NCBI RefSeq assembly: GCF_000382205.1
Contig: NZ_KB907787.1
Span: 124,001-188,000 of the forward strand
Origin: Dyadobacter beijingensis DSM 21582
GTDB taxonomy: Bacteria > Bacteroidota > Bacteroidia > Cytophagales > Spirosomataceae
DNA length: 64,000 bases
Reading direction: 5' to 3'
Position 1 is the stretch's first letter. Every line of letters begins with the position of its first letter. Under the pieces are notes generated by a model. It did not search any database. It saw nothing but the letters and a program-made list of their open reading frames with translations, and was not told the DNA's origin. Below are positions 1 through 8,455 of this stretch, in pieces. The translations under genes and the position numbers were made by a program.

Positions 1-2
1 CA

Positions 3-40
3 TACTAAATAAGCCCCGTGATTGCGGGGCTTATTTAGTA
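3..40 (-). terminator. Intrinsic terminator-like hairpin after the first esterase gene
   Basis: A perfect inverted repeat, ACTAAATAAGCCCCG paired with CGGGGCTTATTTAGT around the six-base loop TGATTG, lies just past the stop of the minus-strand gene that ends at 60. The stem has a GC-rich top and AT-rich base, so it could terminate transcription in both directions. Confidence 0.8.
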
Positions 41-59
41 CTAAACAAAGAAAGAATGT

Positions 60-2216
60 TTACCTGATCACAATTTGCTTCGTAAGGCTCTGTCCCTGAC
101 CGGTAACCCGTAGAATGTATTTCCCGGTCGGCAGAACGCCCACGTCGATCTGTGCGCGGCCGTCGAGAAGCTTCGGAGCGGTGGTTTTGATGATGCGTCC
201 GTAGATATCGTACAGCGTAAATGTCGCATCCTTGATATTATCGCGCGATTCGATGTAAATGTAGGTGCCCTGGCTGGGGTTCGGATAGATTACCACCTCG
301 TTTTGCTCATTGGTTTTGAACTCACGGGAAGCGGTGTCGGAATAGCAAACAAGATTGTTGCTACCGATCGAGTAAGTAACTTTCGCGCGGGTAGAGTACA
401 CGCCCGATTTCAGGATCTTGATGAGTGTTGCCGTCGTGTCGCTTTCCGATCCCGGGCGTCTCCATAGGAAACTCTCATTCACTTCGCCGCCTTCGGGAAT
501 GCTCGCCGAAATACTGAACGGCCCCGATGGCGCGATGACCGGCTTGCTGATTTTGGCGCGGATCGTGAGCTTCGAAGCGCTGGAATTATCCGAAACGCAG
601 CCGAAAATGTTCTGGGCCTTCACATAGTAGTTACCGCTCTCGCCGATTTTGGCAATCGAACCCGCAGCAATGGCCGTGGTGGTGTTTTCTTTGAACCAGT
701 TATAAATATACCCTTCATCATTCACCGAGAATTGGAACGACGAATCCGCACATGCCTGCTGCTCGCCGGTTTGCAGAATGCTCGGCTGCGCCGGTCTGGC
801 ATCGTGGTCGAGCACTACCACCGGGGTCAGAATGGAGTTACCAGCCGCGTCGCGAACGGTAGCGCGGTAAGTTCCCGCTTTGTTCACCGTCACCGAGCTG
901 CCGATACCGATCGGGTTCTGCTCGTTGGAGCTCTTCCATTCGTATGAAGAATATCCCGCCGGCAGCGAGAGCGTCACCGCATTGTTTGCGGAAGTACAGG
1001 CGGTGGTGATCACCGGCAATGCTACTGGTGCAGCAGGGGTGACGGTACCGAAGAAATTAATATCCAGGCTTTCGTTCCATGCATTCGCCAGGATCCGAAG
1101 CTCGGCTTCCCCTTCGAAGTGAAGGCCGTCCTTGCGGTCCGGTACGAGCACGTCGGTTTGTGGTCCCGGGTAAGTCGGGTTGAATGGTGTATTGATGACC
1201 GCGTTTTGTGCGGCGATGATGCCTGGGTAGGGTTTCGGGTCCACTTTATCGTCGCCCGATGACAAGCTCGTGCGAGCAATCACCCACGTGATCCGCTTTT
1301 GCGTGTCGGCTTGTAGTTTGTCGATCACCGTTTGCAGGCTCGAACGGTATACCGCTTGTGTGGTACCGAAGAAACCGTCGGTCTCGCCCTGCATCCACAG
1401 AACCGCACGGAGACCGTACTGGTTGCCGTAGTTCCGCGCTGAAATGCGCAGGTTGGCATAAGGCATTCCGGGGTTATAGTTGTATCCGTAAAAACTCACC
1501 GTTTTTTGACCTGAGGCACTTTCCGACCAGTTGGTAACGGACGTCCCTTCCCAGGCCACATTAATAAAAAGAATGGGTACATTCAGTTTCTCAACGAGCA
1601 AATCACCCAGCGCACCCCAGCACCAGGCCGTCTGGCCGCGTGGCGACATCGTTTTAATGCTGCTTGTAATTTTGGAGAATGTAGGAGGCACCGGATCTGT
1701 GAGCACGTCCTTGTAAGTTCCCAACGGATCGTTCTCGTAGTTGTCGATGTAAAGCACCCGGTCGTCGACAGCCCCAGGAGGGGTAGGCTTTCCTTTAAGG
1801 CCCTGCGCATTGGACTGTCCTGCGATAATGAATACCTCTCCGATCCCCACGCGGGATAAGACGTCGCGACCTACTACCTTACCGTTTGCGATGCCTCGCA
1901 CTTCCAGCGTGTACCAGCCACCGTAAAGTGTGATCTTACCCATGAAGACACCTCCCTTAGGGGCTACCTGCAAATCTTTCCATGGCGTTTCAATGCCTTG
2001 TCCCTGTACAACAGGTACGGCCCTGGCCTCGATCTTATCCATCAGCGCGGTGAACGTTCCCGACACCGTCAGCTCCCGTTGGCCAGAAATATCCCGTTGA
2101 TAGACGGCCTGAAATGTAGGAGATGTGATTTTAATTTGGGAGAAAACCGTGGATGATACGAGACAAACCAACAGCAATGCCTTTGCCACTACCGGAAGAA
2201 TAATTCTATAACGCAT
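60..2216 (-). CDS. Secreted SGNH/sialate O-acetylesterase-like protein with T9SS sorting domain
   Basis: The 718-residue product starts with a signal peptide (cleavage likely near residue 26, VFSQ). An N-terminal beta-sandwich-like segment is followed by a carbohydrate-esterase SASA (sialate 9-O-acetylesterase) SGNH domain: the nucleophile block is GQSN at residues 133-136 and the C-terminal catalytic pair is DGLH near residue 370. About 250 residues of Ig-like/PKD-like sequence follow, then a T9SS type A sorting domain beginning at IYPNP and ending KQIVIR. The protein is therefore predicted to cross the outer membrane by T9SS and to remove acetyl groups from carbohydrates outside the cell; substrate is unknown. 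It is a paralogue of the next gene, in the same orientation, with 158 bases between them. Confidence 0.85.
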   Translation of the reverse strand: MRYRIILPVVAKALLLVCLVSSTVFSQIKITSPTFQAVYQRDISGQRELTVSGTFTALMDKIEARAVPVVQGQGIETPWKDLQVAPKGGVFMGKITLYGGWYTLEVRGIANGKVVGRDVLSRVGIGEVFIIAGQSNAQGLKGKPTPPGAVDDRVLYIDNYENDPLGTYKDVLTDPVPPTFSKITSSIKTMSPRGQTAWCWGALGDLLVEKLNVPILFINVAWEGTSVTNWSESASGQKTVSFYGYNYNPGMPYANLRISARNYGNQYGLRAVLWMQGETDGFFGTTQAVYRSSLQTVIDKLQADTQKRITWVIARTSLSSGDDKVDPKPYPGIIAAQNAVINTPFNPTYPGPQTDVLVPDRKDGLHFEGEAELRILANAWNESLDINFFGTVTPAAPVALPVITTACTSANNAVTLSLPAGYSSYEWKSSNEQNPIGIGSSVTVNKAGTYRATVRDAAGNSILTPVVVLDHDARPAQPSILQTGEQQACADSSFQFSVNDEGYIYNWFKENTTTAIAAGSIAKIGESGNYYVKAQNIFGCVSDNSSASKLTIRAKISKPVIAPSGPFSISASIPEGGEVNESFLWRRPGSESDTTATLIKILKSGVYSTRAKVTYSIGSNNLVCYSDTASREFKTNEQNEVVIYPNPSQGTYIYIESRDNIKDATFTLYDIYGRIIKTTAPKLLDGRAQIDVGVLPTGKYILRVTGQGQSLTKQIVIR

Positions 2217-2374
2217 TGGTAATTCTGATACAGGTAAAGTTCTAGAGGCTATAAAGATTGAGTTTTTGATTTTGCTAATCTATTCAAAGACAAAACAGTC
2301 ACAAATGTAAGGGATTATTTTGGCTAAAATATCACTATTCCGTTTTTTTGAAGCGGGGGCACTTGAATGCCCCC

Positions 2375-5300
2375 TTATCTTACAATCACCAGCTTTTGCG
2401 TCGCATTGAACGATGCAGAGGTGATGCGGATGACGTAAAGTCCGCTGGAAAGCCCGTTGAGGTTGAAGTATTGCCTGCTGTCGAACTTGGCAACTTTATA
2501 AGTACGATGGATAATGCCACGGCTGTCGATGATCTGAACGTCGGCATTGACCAGGTTGGTCAATGTTTCGATCGTCACGCGCTCGGTCGCATTCGGGTTC
2601 GGGTAGGCTACGAAACCTGGGTTTGCCGTGTCCAGATAGAACAGGAACGGTGCCGAAAACTCAGACGCGCACGTGAGCGTAGGACTGTAAACGATGGTAT
2701 TGTTCACCACATAATTGCCCGCACGGACTGCTTTCAACGTCGCGGTGTTTTCGGTCAGTTCCACGTCGTTATATTTCCAGACGTGATCGCCGGTGCTCAG
2801 GTTATTTTCTGCGAAAAGCGTAAATACACCGACTTGTTTGATCGTCGGGGGCGTGGGTGAAGGCTTCACATCCACGGGCACAGCAGAAGAATAAGGCGAA
2901 TAACAACCCTTGTCGTCCATAATCCGCGCCGCGTAATCGCCGGTTTTGAAAACTTCGATACTGTCGCCGGCCAGGCCGTTGTTCCAGAAGAATTCATTGC
3001 CGTTGACTGCTTTCAGGAAGATCGTATCGCCGTCGCAGAAAGTCGTAGCCTGGCGTGCGGTAACGGTCGGTGAAGGCGGCAATGCGAGTGTTTGCGTGCT
3101 GATCTGGTTACTCGGATCGGAGTAGCATTGAAACTCGTTGATCGTCTGTACCGAATAGGTGCCGGCCAATGTCACTTTTAAGGTCTGGGTAGCAGCGCCA
3201 TTGCTCCACAGGAAGCCCGCGGCGTTGGTCGATGTAAGGTTTACGCTCAGGTCGGCGCAGAAAGTGGTCGGGCCGTCGGCGGTGATTGTCGGGGTGGGCG
3301 GTAGCGGGTTTGCTACGACTTGCACCACGGGCGATACCGGCGACACGCAGCCATTTGCATCTTTGGCCGAAATAGTAAAATTGCCGGAAGTCCGTATCTC
3401 GATTTCACGCTCCGTCGAGCCATTGCTCCATTGATAAGAATATGCCTCACTGCTGCGCAAGCGAGTGTAATCGCGGTCGCAGAAGGTGGTCGGGCGCAAT
3501 GAGGTGACGGTCGGTGTGGCCGGCAGCGGATTCACTTTCACGGCTACTTCGTCGGATTTGGCTTCGCAGCCGTTGCCGTCGCGCTGGGTGAGTGAGAATG
3601 TACCAGTAGTGGTTACTGAAATGGTTTTGGTAGTAGCGGTCGTGCTCCAGATGTTGCCTGAATCGTAATTCGAAGTCATAGTTACATTACCGCCGTCGCA
3701 GAAGGTCGTTTCGCCGCTCAGCGAGATCTGCGGTTTGGCAGGCAATGGATTAACCTTCACCGCCACAGCCTGGGATTCGGGCGAGTAGCAGCCCTCGTCG
3801 TTCAGTGCACGTACGCGGAAATCGCCTGACGTCACCGCGGTAATCGTAGCATTGGTTACGCCGTTCGACCACACACTTTTAACTTTCGAATCGGAAGTAA
3901 GCGTCACCTCGCCGCCCTGGCAGAAAGTGGTTACGCCCGAGGCGGTAATTTTCGGTGTATCAGGCAATGGCGATGTTACTACGCGCATAGTCACCTTTTC
4001 CGACGTCGATTCGCAGCCGTAAATGTTTTTAACCTTTACAAAATATTCCCCTCCCGCGGTCACAGGCAGGCGTGCGCCTGTGGCACCAGTATTCCAGGTG
4101 GCATTGTCCTCGATACTCGACACCAACGTAGCCGTATTCCCTACGCAAACCGGGTTGCTTCCGTCGATGGTAATAGTCGGTTGGTTCGGCTGAATCTGTT
4201 CATTTACCCGGATTTCCGGCGACCAGATCAGGTTGTTGCGGTCGTCGCGGGCGGTAACGCGGTAGGTACCGTTGCCAACCTGCACGCTGCTGGAATTTCC
4301 TCCATTCGACCAGCTGAAATCGCGCAATCCGCCATTTTGCACGCTCAGGGTCACATTGCCATTACCCGCACAGGAAGCGACAACATTCAGCGGTGTCATT
4401 CCCTGGTAAGGTTCCGAGCGGTTGAAAAAATCGTCGTTAAGGCGATCGTACCAGGCGTCTGCAAGCTGGGTGAGGCCATCCTTCATAAAGTGTACGCCTT
4501 CCAGCATGTTGTTGGGAGAATCGGTGCGCGGGATCTGTATCAGGTCCGTAAGCGGGCCCTGGAATACATTGGGGACATTGTTGATAACCCGTGCCTGACC
4601 TTCGATCACCTCGTTATCAGTCTGATTTCTGTTATTGTAGGAGGTCTGGGACACCATCCATGAAATGTTTTTACCCGATTCATTTCTGGAAGCCTCGATG
4701 ACCGCTTTCAGGTCGTTGAAATATTCATCCCTGCCTGTGTTTCTGTCATTATCCGCTTCGCCCTGAATCCATAGTATTCCTCTCAATCCAGTAAGTGAAG
4801 TGTAGCGGCGAATTACCTCGCGCATGTTGCTGAACGGCATCCCGGCGGGCTCGAAATATTTGTCGGCGTAATAAGACTTGGCCAGATTGCCCGAAATGCT
4901 TTCGCGCCATGCGCCGATGTGCGTTCCGTACCAGGCTACATTGTAGAAAAGTACGGGTACGCCAAGTTTTGTGCTCAGTTTGTCGCCCACTCGTCCCCAG
5001 TTCCAGGCTGATCGCCCGCGTGGGGAGATGTTGGTCTGTGAATCCACGTGCCGGAAAGACGGATACGGGTAGTCCGACCCGATGGCTGGCAGGCCTTCTA
5101 TCGGCTGCGCATTCATATGGTCTACTGCGCTGACCTGGTCTTCCCCGGCCCCTTGCACTCCCCAATCGAAGTAGGGTTTGCCCGGCTCGTCATTGAAGTA
5201 TCCTTCGCCGTTGGACTGCCCGGCGACCATGAACACTTCGCCTACCCCCACGTGCTCTACCGAACTGGTGCCTACCACCTGGCCGCCTTTTATCAGTCTG

Positions 5301-5605
5301 ATTTCGAGCTTATACCAGCCGCCCTGCACGTCGTTGAGCGTGCCGGAAAAGAAACCGCCGGCCAAATTTTCTTTGACGGGGGTCCAATCCTTGTTGGAGC
5401 CAGTCCCATTGCGGCTGGTAAGCTTGGCTTCGACTTTGTCGGCGACCTTGGTATAGGTCCCTGAAATGAAAATGCTGGCTCTATTGCTTTTGTCCCGCTG
5501 GAAAACGGCGCGGTCTGAAGGGAAATCGAGGGTGATTTGTCCGTGTGCAGTGAAAGAAATAATGCTAAATACTACCCAATACAAATACGGTAGATAGTGT
5601 CTCAT
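2375..5605 (-). CDS. Large secreted SGNH/SASA-type esterase with repeat array and T9SS tail
   Basis: The ATG at 5605 is preferred over a more upstream in-frame start because it opens a clean signal peptide (MRHYLPYLYW, cleaved after TAHG), giving 1076 residues. The SASA/SGNH domain carries GQSN at residues 129-132. The expected C-terminal D-x-x-H reads EGVH here, a Glu in place of the catalytic Asp, whereas the neighbour at 60-2216 keeps DGLH. Six ~74-residue cysteine-containing repeats follow, then a T9SS sorting domain (VAYPNPNA, ending KLVIVR). Predicted to be a cell-surface or secreted carbohydrate esterase; the altered triad residue leaves activity uncertain. Likely a tandem duplicate of the neighbour. 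Confidence 0.83.
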   Translation of the reverse strand: MRHYLPYLYWVVFSIISFTAHGQITLDFPSDRAVFQRDKSNRASIFISGTYTKVADKVEAKLTSRNGTGSNKDWTPVKENLAGGFFSGTLNDVQGGWYKLEIRLIKGGQVVGTSSVEHVGVGEVFMVAGQSNGEGYFNDEPGKPYFDWGVQGAGEDQVSAVDHMNAQPIEGLPAIGSDYPYPSFRHVDSQTNISPRGRSAWNWGRVGDKLSTKLGVPVLFYNVAWYGTHIGAWRESISGNLAKSYYADKYFEPAGMPFSNMREVIRRYTSLTGLRGILWIQGEADNDRNTGRDEYFNDLKAVIEASRNESGKNISWMVSQTSYNNRNQTDNEVIEGQARVINNVPNVFQGPLTDLIQIPRTDSPNNMLEGVHFMKDGLTQLADAWYDRLNDDFFNRSEPYQGMTPLNVVASCAGNGNVTLSVQNGGLRDFSWSNGGNSSSVQVGNGTYRVTARDDRNNLIWSPEIRVNEQIQPNQPTITIDGSNPVCVGNTATLVSSIEDNATWNTGATGARLPVTAGGEYFVKVKNIYGCESTSEKVTMRVVTSPLPDTPKITASGVTTFCQGGEVTLTSDSKVKSVWSNGVTNATITAVTSGDFRVRALNDEGCYSPESQAVAVKVNPLPAKPQISLSGETTFCDGGNVTMTSNYDSGNIWSTTATTKTISVTTTGTFSLTQRDGNGCEAKSDEVAVKVNPLPATPTVTSLRPTTFCDRDYTRLRSSEAYSYQWSNGSTEREIEIRTSGNFTISAKDANGCVSPVSPVVQVVANPLPPTPTITADGPTTFCADLSVNLTSTNAAGFLWSNGAATQTLKVTLAGTYSVQTINEFQCYSDPSNQISTQTLALPPSPTVTARQATTFCDGDTIFLKAVNGNEFFWNNGLAGDSIEVFKTGDYAARIMDDKGCYSPYSSAVPVDVKPSPTPPTIKQVGVFTLFAENNLSTGDHVWKYNDVELTENTATLKAVRAGNYVVNNTIVYSPTLTCASEFSAPFLFYLDTANPGFVAYPNPNATERVTIETLTNLVNADVQIIDSRGIIHRTYKVAKFDSRQYFNLNGLSSGLYVIRITSASFNATQKLVIVR
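2861..4192 (-). repeat. Six tandem ~222-bp coding repeats (Ig-like modules)
   Basis: Six modules of 73-76 residues lie head to tail in the esterase. Each has the pattern TTFC (NPVC in the first), a WSNG-like core, a G-[TDNE]-[YF] strand and a GC or QC cysteine, and five are separated by a linker ending in PL or AL followed by P-x-[TKS]-P. The two cysteines per module probably form a disulfide. The modules are diverged at DNA level, so the array is old rather than recently expanded. Such modules usually act as stalks or binding spacers in surface proteins of this phylum. Confidence 0.85.
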
Positions 5606-5680
5606 GGTGACTGAAAAATCTTTGAAATAACATCTCGGACACACAATTTGCATCGAATGGTTGCCTTGTTCAAGAAAATA

Positions 5681-6688
5681 TTATTGTACGGGAAACGGTG
5701 AATTGATCAGTTCCCATATTTTGTCTTTTAATTGTTCAATTCCTTCTTGGGTAATTGCAGAAATTAGAAGAGTTGGGATACCGTTCGGTAGATTTTTCAG
5801 TAATGCAACCCGCTCTTCGTCAGCGATTACATCCATTTTGGAAATGGCCAGAATACGGCTCTTGTCAAGGAGTGATGGGTTGTACAGTCGCAGCTCCTGT
5901 ACGAGGGTCTGGTATTCCGCTTCGATGTCTTCGCTATCGGCTGGTACGAGGAAAAGCAGGATAGCGTTGCGTTCGATGTGGCGGAGGAAGCGGAGACCGA
6001 GCCCGCGGCCCTGTGAAGCCCCCTCGATAATGCCCGGAATGTCGGCCATTACGAATGATTTGTAATCGCGGTAAGCGACCACGCCGAGGTTGGGAACCAG
6101 GGTTGTGAATGGATAATCGGCAATTTCAGGCTTGGCAGCCGATACCACCGAGAGTAATGTAGATTTGCCCGCATTCGGGAAACCTACCAGGCCGACGTCG
6201 GCCAATACTTTCAGTTCGAGAATGAACCATTCCTCGCTGCCGGGCTCGCCGGGCTGGGCGTACTGGGGCGTCTGGTTGGTAGCTGATTTGAAATGGTCGT
6301 TACCCATGCCGCCCCGACCGCCGCGCAACAGGATTTTTTCCTGTCCGTCCTCGGTAATTTCGAAGAGTTCTTCCCCGGTTTCGGCGTTTTTGGCGATGGT
6401 GCCCAGCGGCACTTCCAGGATAATGTCCTTTCCGATCGCCCCGGTGCGCCGGCCGCCTTCGCCGCCTTTGCCGTCGAATGCTTTGACGTGCTTGGTGTAT
6501 TTCAAGTGCAGCAATGTCCAGAGCTGGGCATTGCCTTTCAATATCACGTGGCCTCCGCGCCCGCCGTCGCCGCCGTCCGGCCCGCCTTTCTCGACGTGTT
6601 TTTCCCGTCTGAAGTGCATGGAGCCGGCACCGCCGTTACCGGAGCGCGCATTGATTTTAACGTAGTCGATGAAGTTGGAGGAGGCCAT
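5681..6688 (-). CDS. obg: Obg/CgtA-family ribosome-assembly GTPase
   Basis: 335 residues, the usual length for Obg. Residues 1-158 form the glycine-rich Obg fold ([23 protein letters not shown]). The GTPase domain follows with G1 GFPNAGKST at 169-177, switch region DYPFTTL, G3 [10 protein letters not shown]4-like SKMD and G5-like ISA. Obg binds the large ribosomal subunit and links GTP/ppGpp state to ribosome assembly; it is cytoplasmic and generally essential. The ATG at 6688 gives the canonical N-terminus FIDYVKI. adk lies 27 bases upstream on the same strand, so the two are probably cotranscribed. Confidence 0.97.
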   Translation of the reverse strand: MASSNFIDYVKINARSGNGGAGSMHFRREKHVEKGGPDGGDGGRGGHVILKGNAQLWTLLHLKYTKHVKAFDGKGGEGGRRTGAIGKDIILEVPLGTIAKNAETGEELFEITEDGQEKILLRGGRGGMGNDHFKSATNQTPQYAQPGEPGSEEWFILELKVLADVGLVGFPNAGKSTLLSVVSAAKPEIADYPFTTLVPNLGVVAYRDYKSFVMADIPGIIEGASQGRGLGLRFLRHIERNAILLFLVPADSEDIEAEYQTLVQELRLYNPSLLDKSRILAISKMDVIADEERVALLKNLPNGIPTLLISAITQEGIEQLKDKIWELINSPFPVQ

Positions 6689-6715
6689 GTGAGTATAGTG
6701 AAAATAATGGGGAAA

Positions 6716-7288
6716 TCAGGCTGCTTCGATAGCACCCGAAATTTCTCCGAAAATGAAATCGATTTCGCCAATTCCGTTGATAGCGACAAACTTACCTTGT
6801 TCCTGGTAGTAGTCGGCAACGGGTTTGGTTTTGCTGTTATATTCCTGAATGCGTTTCGCAATCAGCTCTTCGTTCTGGTCGTCGGGGCGGCCGGATGTTT
6901 TCCCGCGGTTGAGCAGGCGCGCCAGCAGCTCGTCGTCGTCCACGGACAATGCGACCATGACGGAAATGCCTTCATTATAGCTGGCAAGCAGGTTGTCCAA
7001 TGCTTCTGCTTGTTTCACCGTTCTTGGAAAACCATCGAAAATGAAGCCTGCAGCGTCGCGGTGCTCTTTCAGCTTGTTGTCGATCATCCCGATCACCACC
7101 TCGTCGGGCACCAGGATTCCCTGGTCCATCAATGTTTTGGCTTTCAATCCCAGCTCGGTTCCGGCCTGGATTTCAGAGCGGAGGAGATCTCCTGTGGAAA
7201 GGTGGATCAAATTGTACTTGGCAATTATTTTTTCACTTTGGGTACCTTTACCGGCTCCCGGAGGGCCAAACAGTATAAGATTCAGCAT
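6716..7288 (-). CDS. adk: Adenylate kinase
   Basis: The ATG at 7288 gives the canonical MLNLILFGPPGAGKG start and 190 residues; an in-frame extension to 7336 would add unrelated sequence. The P-loop is at residues 8-16. The NMP-binding region (STGDLLR), the DGFPRT motif and the LID region with a short RLLNRGKTSGRPDD segment are present. This is the short form without a zinc-binding LID. It interconverts AMP and ATP with ADP in the cytoplasm. It lies directly upstream of obg on the same strand. Confidence 0.97.
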   Translation of the reverse strand: MLNLILFGPPGAGKGTQSEKIIAKYNLIHLSTGDLLRSEIQAGTELGLKAKTLMDQGILVPDEVVIGMIDNKLKEHRDAAGFIFDGFPRTVKQAEALDNLLASYNEGISVMVALSVDDDELLARLLNRGKTSGRPDDQNEELIAKRIQEYNSKTKPVADYYQEQGKFVAINGIGEIDFIFGEISGAIEAA

Positions 7289-7390
7289 AGTTGCTTCAAA
7301 AATTGATGTCGCGGTAGATTGGTGAATTTGCCGCAAATTTACAACTCTTACTATATGTCAGTGAAATTGTTGCATAATTTTTACAAGAAA

Positions 7391-7422
7391 AATCCCCTTT
7401 ACCATTTCGGGCAAAGGGGATT
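7391..7422 (-). terminator. Intrinsic terminator of the exported-protein gene
   Basis: AATCCCCTTT pairs with AAAGGGGATT across a 12-base loop. Read on the minus strand the stem is followed by a T-rich run (TTTCTTG), the usual form of a Rho-independent terminator for the gene ending at 7446. Confidence 0.85.
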
Positions 7423-7445
7423 CGCTATCGTAAAAGTGGCTCCAA

Positions 7446-8285
7446 TTAAGGTATAACTACCCTTTTCACCGCTCCATCTTCATTCTGGACCACCGTTACG
7501 AACAGCGTACCTTTTGTATTTTTCTTAAGTTCGATCTGGCCCACGTACTCGCCTTCGAACTCGTGGATTTCCTTTTTACCAACTTCCTTGCCTTTCGTAT
7601 CGGTTACCGTTACGGTCACATTCCCTTTTTCCGGCACACTGAAACGCAGGTTCAGCACATCGTCGGCCGGGTTGTTGGTATAGGCATTCAGCGACCGAAT
7701 ACTCGCCGCTTTTGCATTGTTGCTGTTATCCCAGGCATATTCGAAGTTCCGGCTCAGGTCCTTGCTGAAATCCTCCATATCGCGGAGCATCATCCTGGCT
7801 TTGGGTTGGAAATTCTGGTTGAAATTTTTCTGGATTTTCTTCATGTTCTCGGTCATTTTCTCCGAGTCCCAATCGAGGTCGTACTTGAAATCGCCGTCCC
7901 AGTGAAATGCCATCGGCTCGCGCGGGTCGCGATGGTCGATGACGATTTTCTTGCGCTTTTTAGCCGCAATTACGTCGTCGGCACCGTCATCCACTGTAAT
8001 GGAAATGGTTTGTTTGCTTTTTTTATCCACATTCAATGAATCCAGCACCTTGTCGATGAATTTTTGTCTGTCGGAATCGGTCATGGCGCCTACCTGGTAG
8101 CTCTTCTCGATGTCGCGGACTTTGCCATTGTCGTCCTCCGACACCCTGATGCGGATGCTCGTCTTCTTGCCGTCGCCGTCTTTCTCAGGCTTTTTGTCGG
8201 ACTGCGCCTGTGCAATGGATAGCATAGCCGGGGCAGCGATCAGCAGGATGGCCCAAGCGATTTTTGGAATAGAAACAGTTTTCAT
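7446..8285 (-). CDS. Exported protein of unknown function with sorting-domain-like C-terminus
   Basis: The ATG at 8285 opens a signal peptide (MKTVSIPKIA to SIAQAQ), giving 279 residues; the longer reading frame to 8441 has no such logic. After cleavage the protein is charged, rich in Lys and Asp, with two predicted strands in the RIRVSEDDNG and SITVDDGADD segments, a tryptophan/aspartate-rich stretch near residue 150, and a helical, Met- and Lys-rich middle. The last 70 residues (LNLRFSVPEKGNV, then VTVTDTKGKEV, ending KRVVIP) resemble the beta-sandwich of a T9SS type A domain but lack the usual YPNP start. I do not recognise the family. It is divergent from a membrane histidine kinase with 170 bases between, which suggests, without proof, a functional link. 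Confidence 0.75.
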   Translation of the reverse strand: MKTVSIPKIAWAILLIAAPAMLSIAQAQSDKKPEKDGDGKKTSIRIRVSEDDNGKVRDIEKSYQVGAMTDSDRQKFIDKVLDSLNVDKKSKQTISITVDDGADDVIAAKKRKKIVIDHRDPREPMAFHWDGDFKYDLDWDSEKMTENMKKIQKNFNQNFQPKARMMLRDMEDFSKDLSRNFEYAWDNSNNAKAASIRSLNAYTNNPADDVLNLRFSVPEKGNVTVTVTDTKGKEVGKKEIHEFEGEYVGQIELKKNTKGTLFVTVVQNEDGAVKRVVIP

Positions 8286-8390
8286 AATCGTTTGTTTGTT
8301 TTGAGTCTGAATGAATTGCAAAACCATGGCTATGTTGCTTTTGGCGTTGTTAAATAATGTTAAAAACACCTCTGGCCGGGGGCTAAACGT

Positions 8391-8398
8391 TAAATTTG
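8391..8398 (+). promoter_or_regulatory. Candidate Bacteroidota -7 promoter box for the histidine kinase
   Basis: TAAATTTG matches the TAnnTTTG consensus of the Bacteroidota primary sigma factor and sits 57 bases before the kinase ATG. No clear TTTG -33 box is present at the usual spacing, so this is tentative. Confidence 0.35.
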
Positions 8399-8455
8399 TT
8401 TCTGGCAAAATGTCGGGCAAAGCACGGCCCGCGTTGCACACGGGAAGCGGAAATT

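Noticed and set aside
6293..7306. A 337-codon plus-strand frame across obg and adk
   Set aside because: It spans two well-identified genes on the other strand and has no recognisable protein features.
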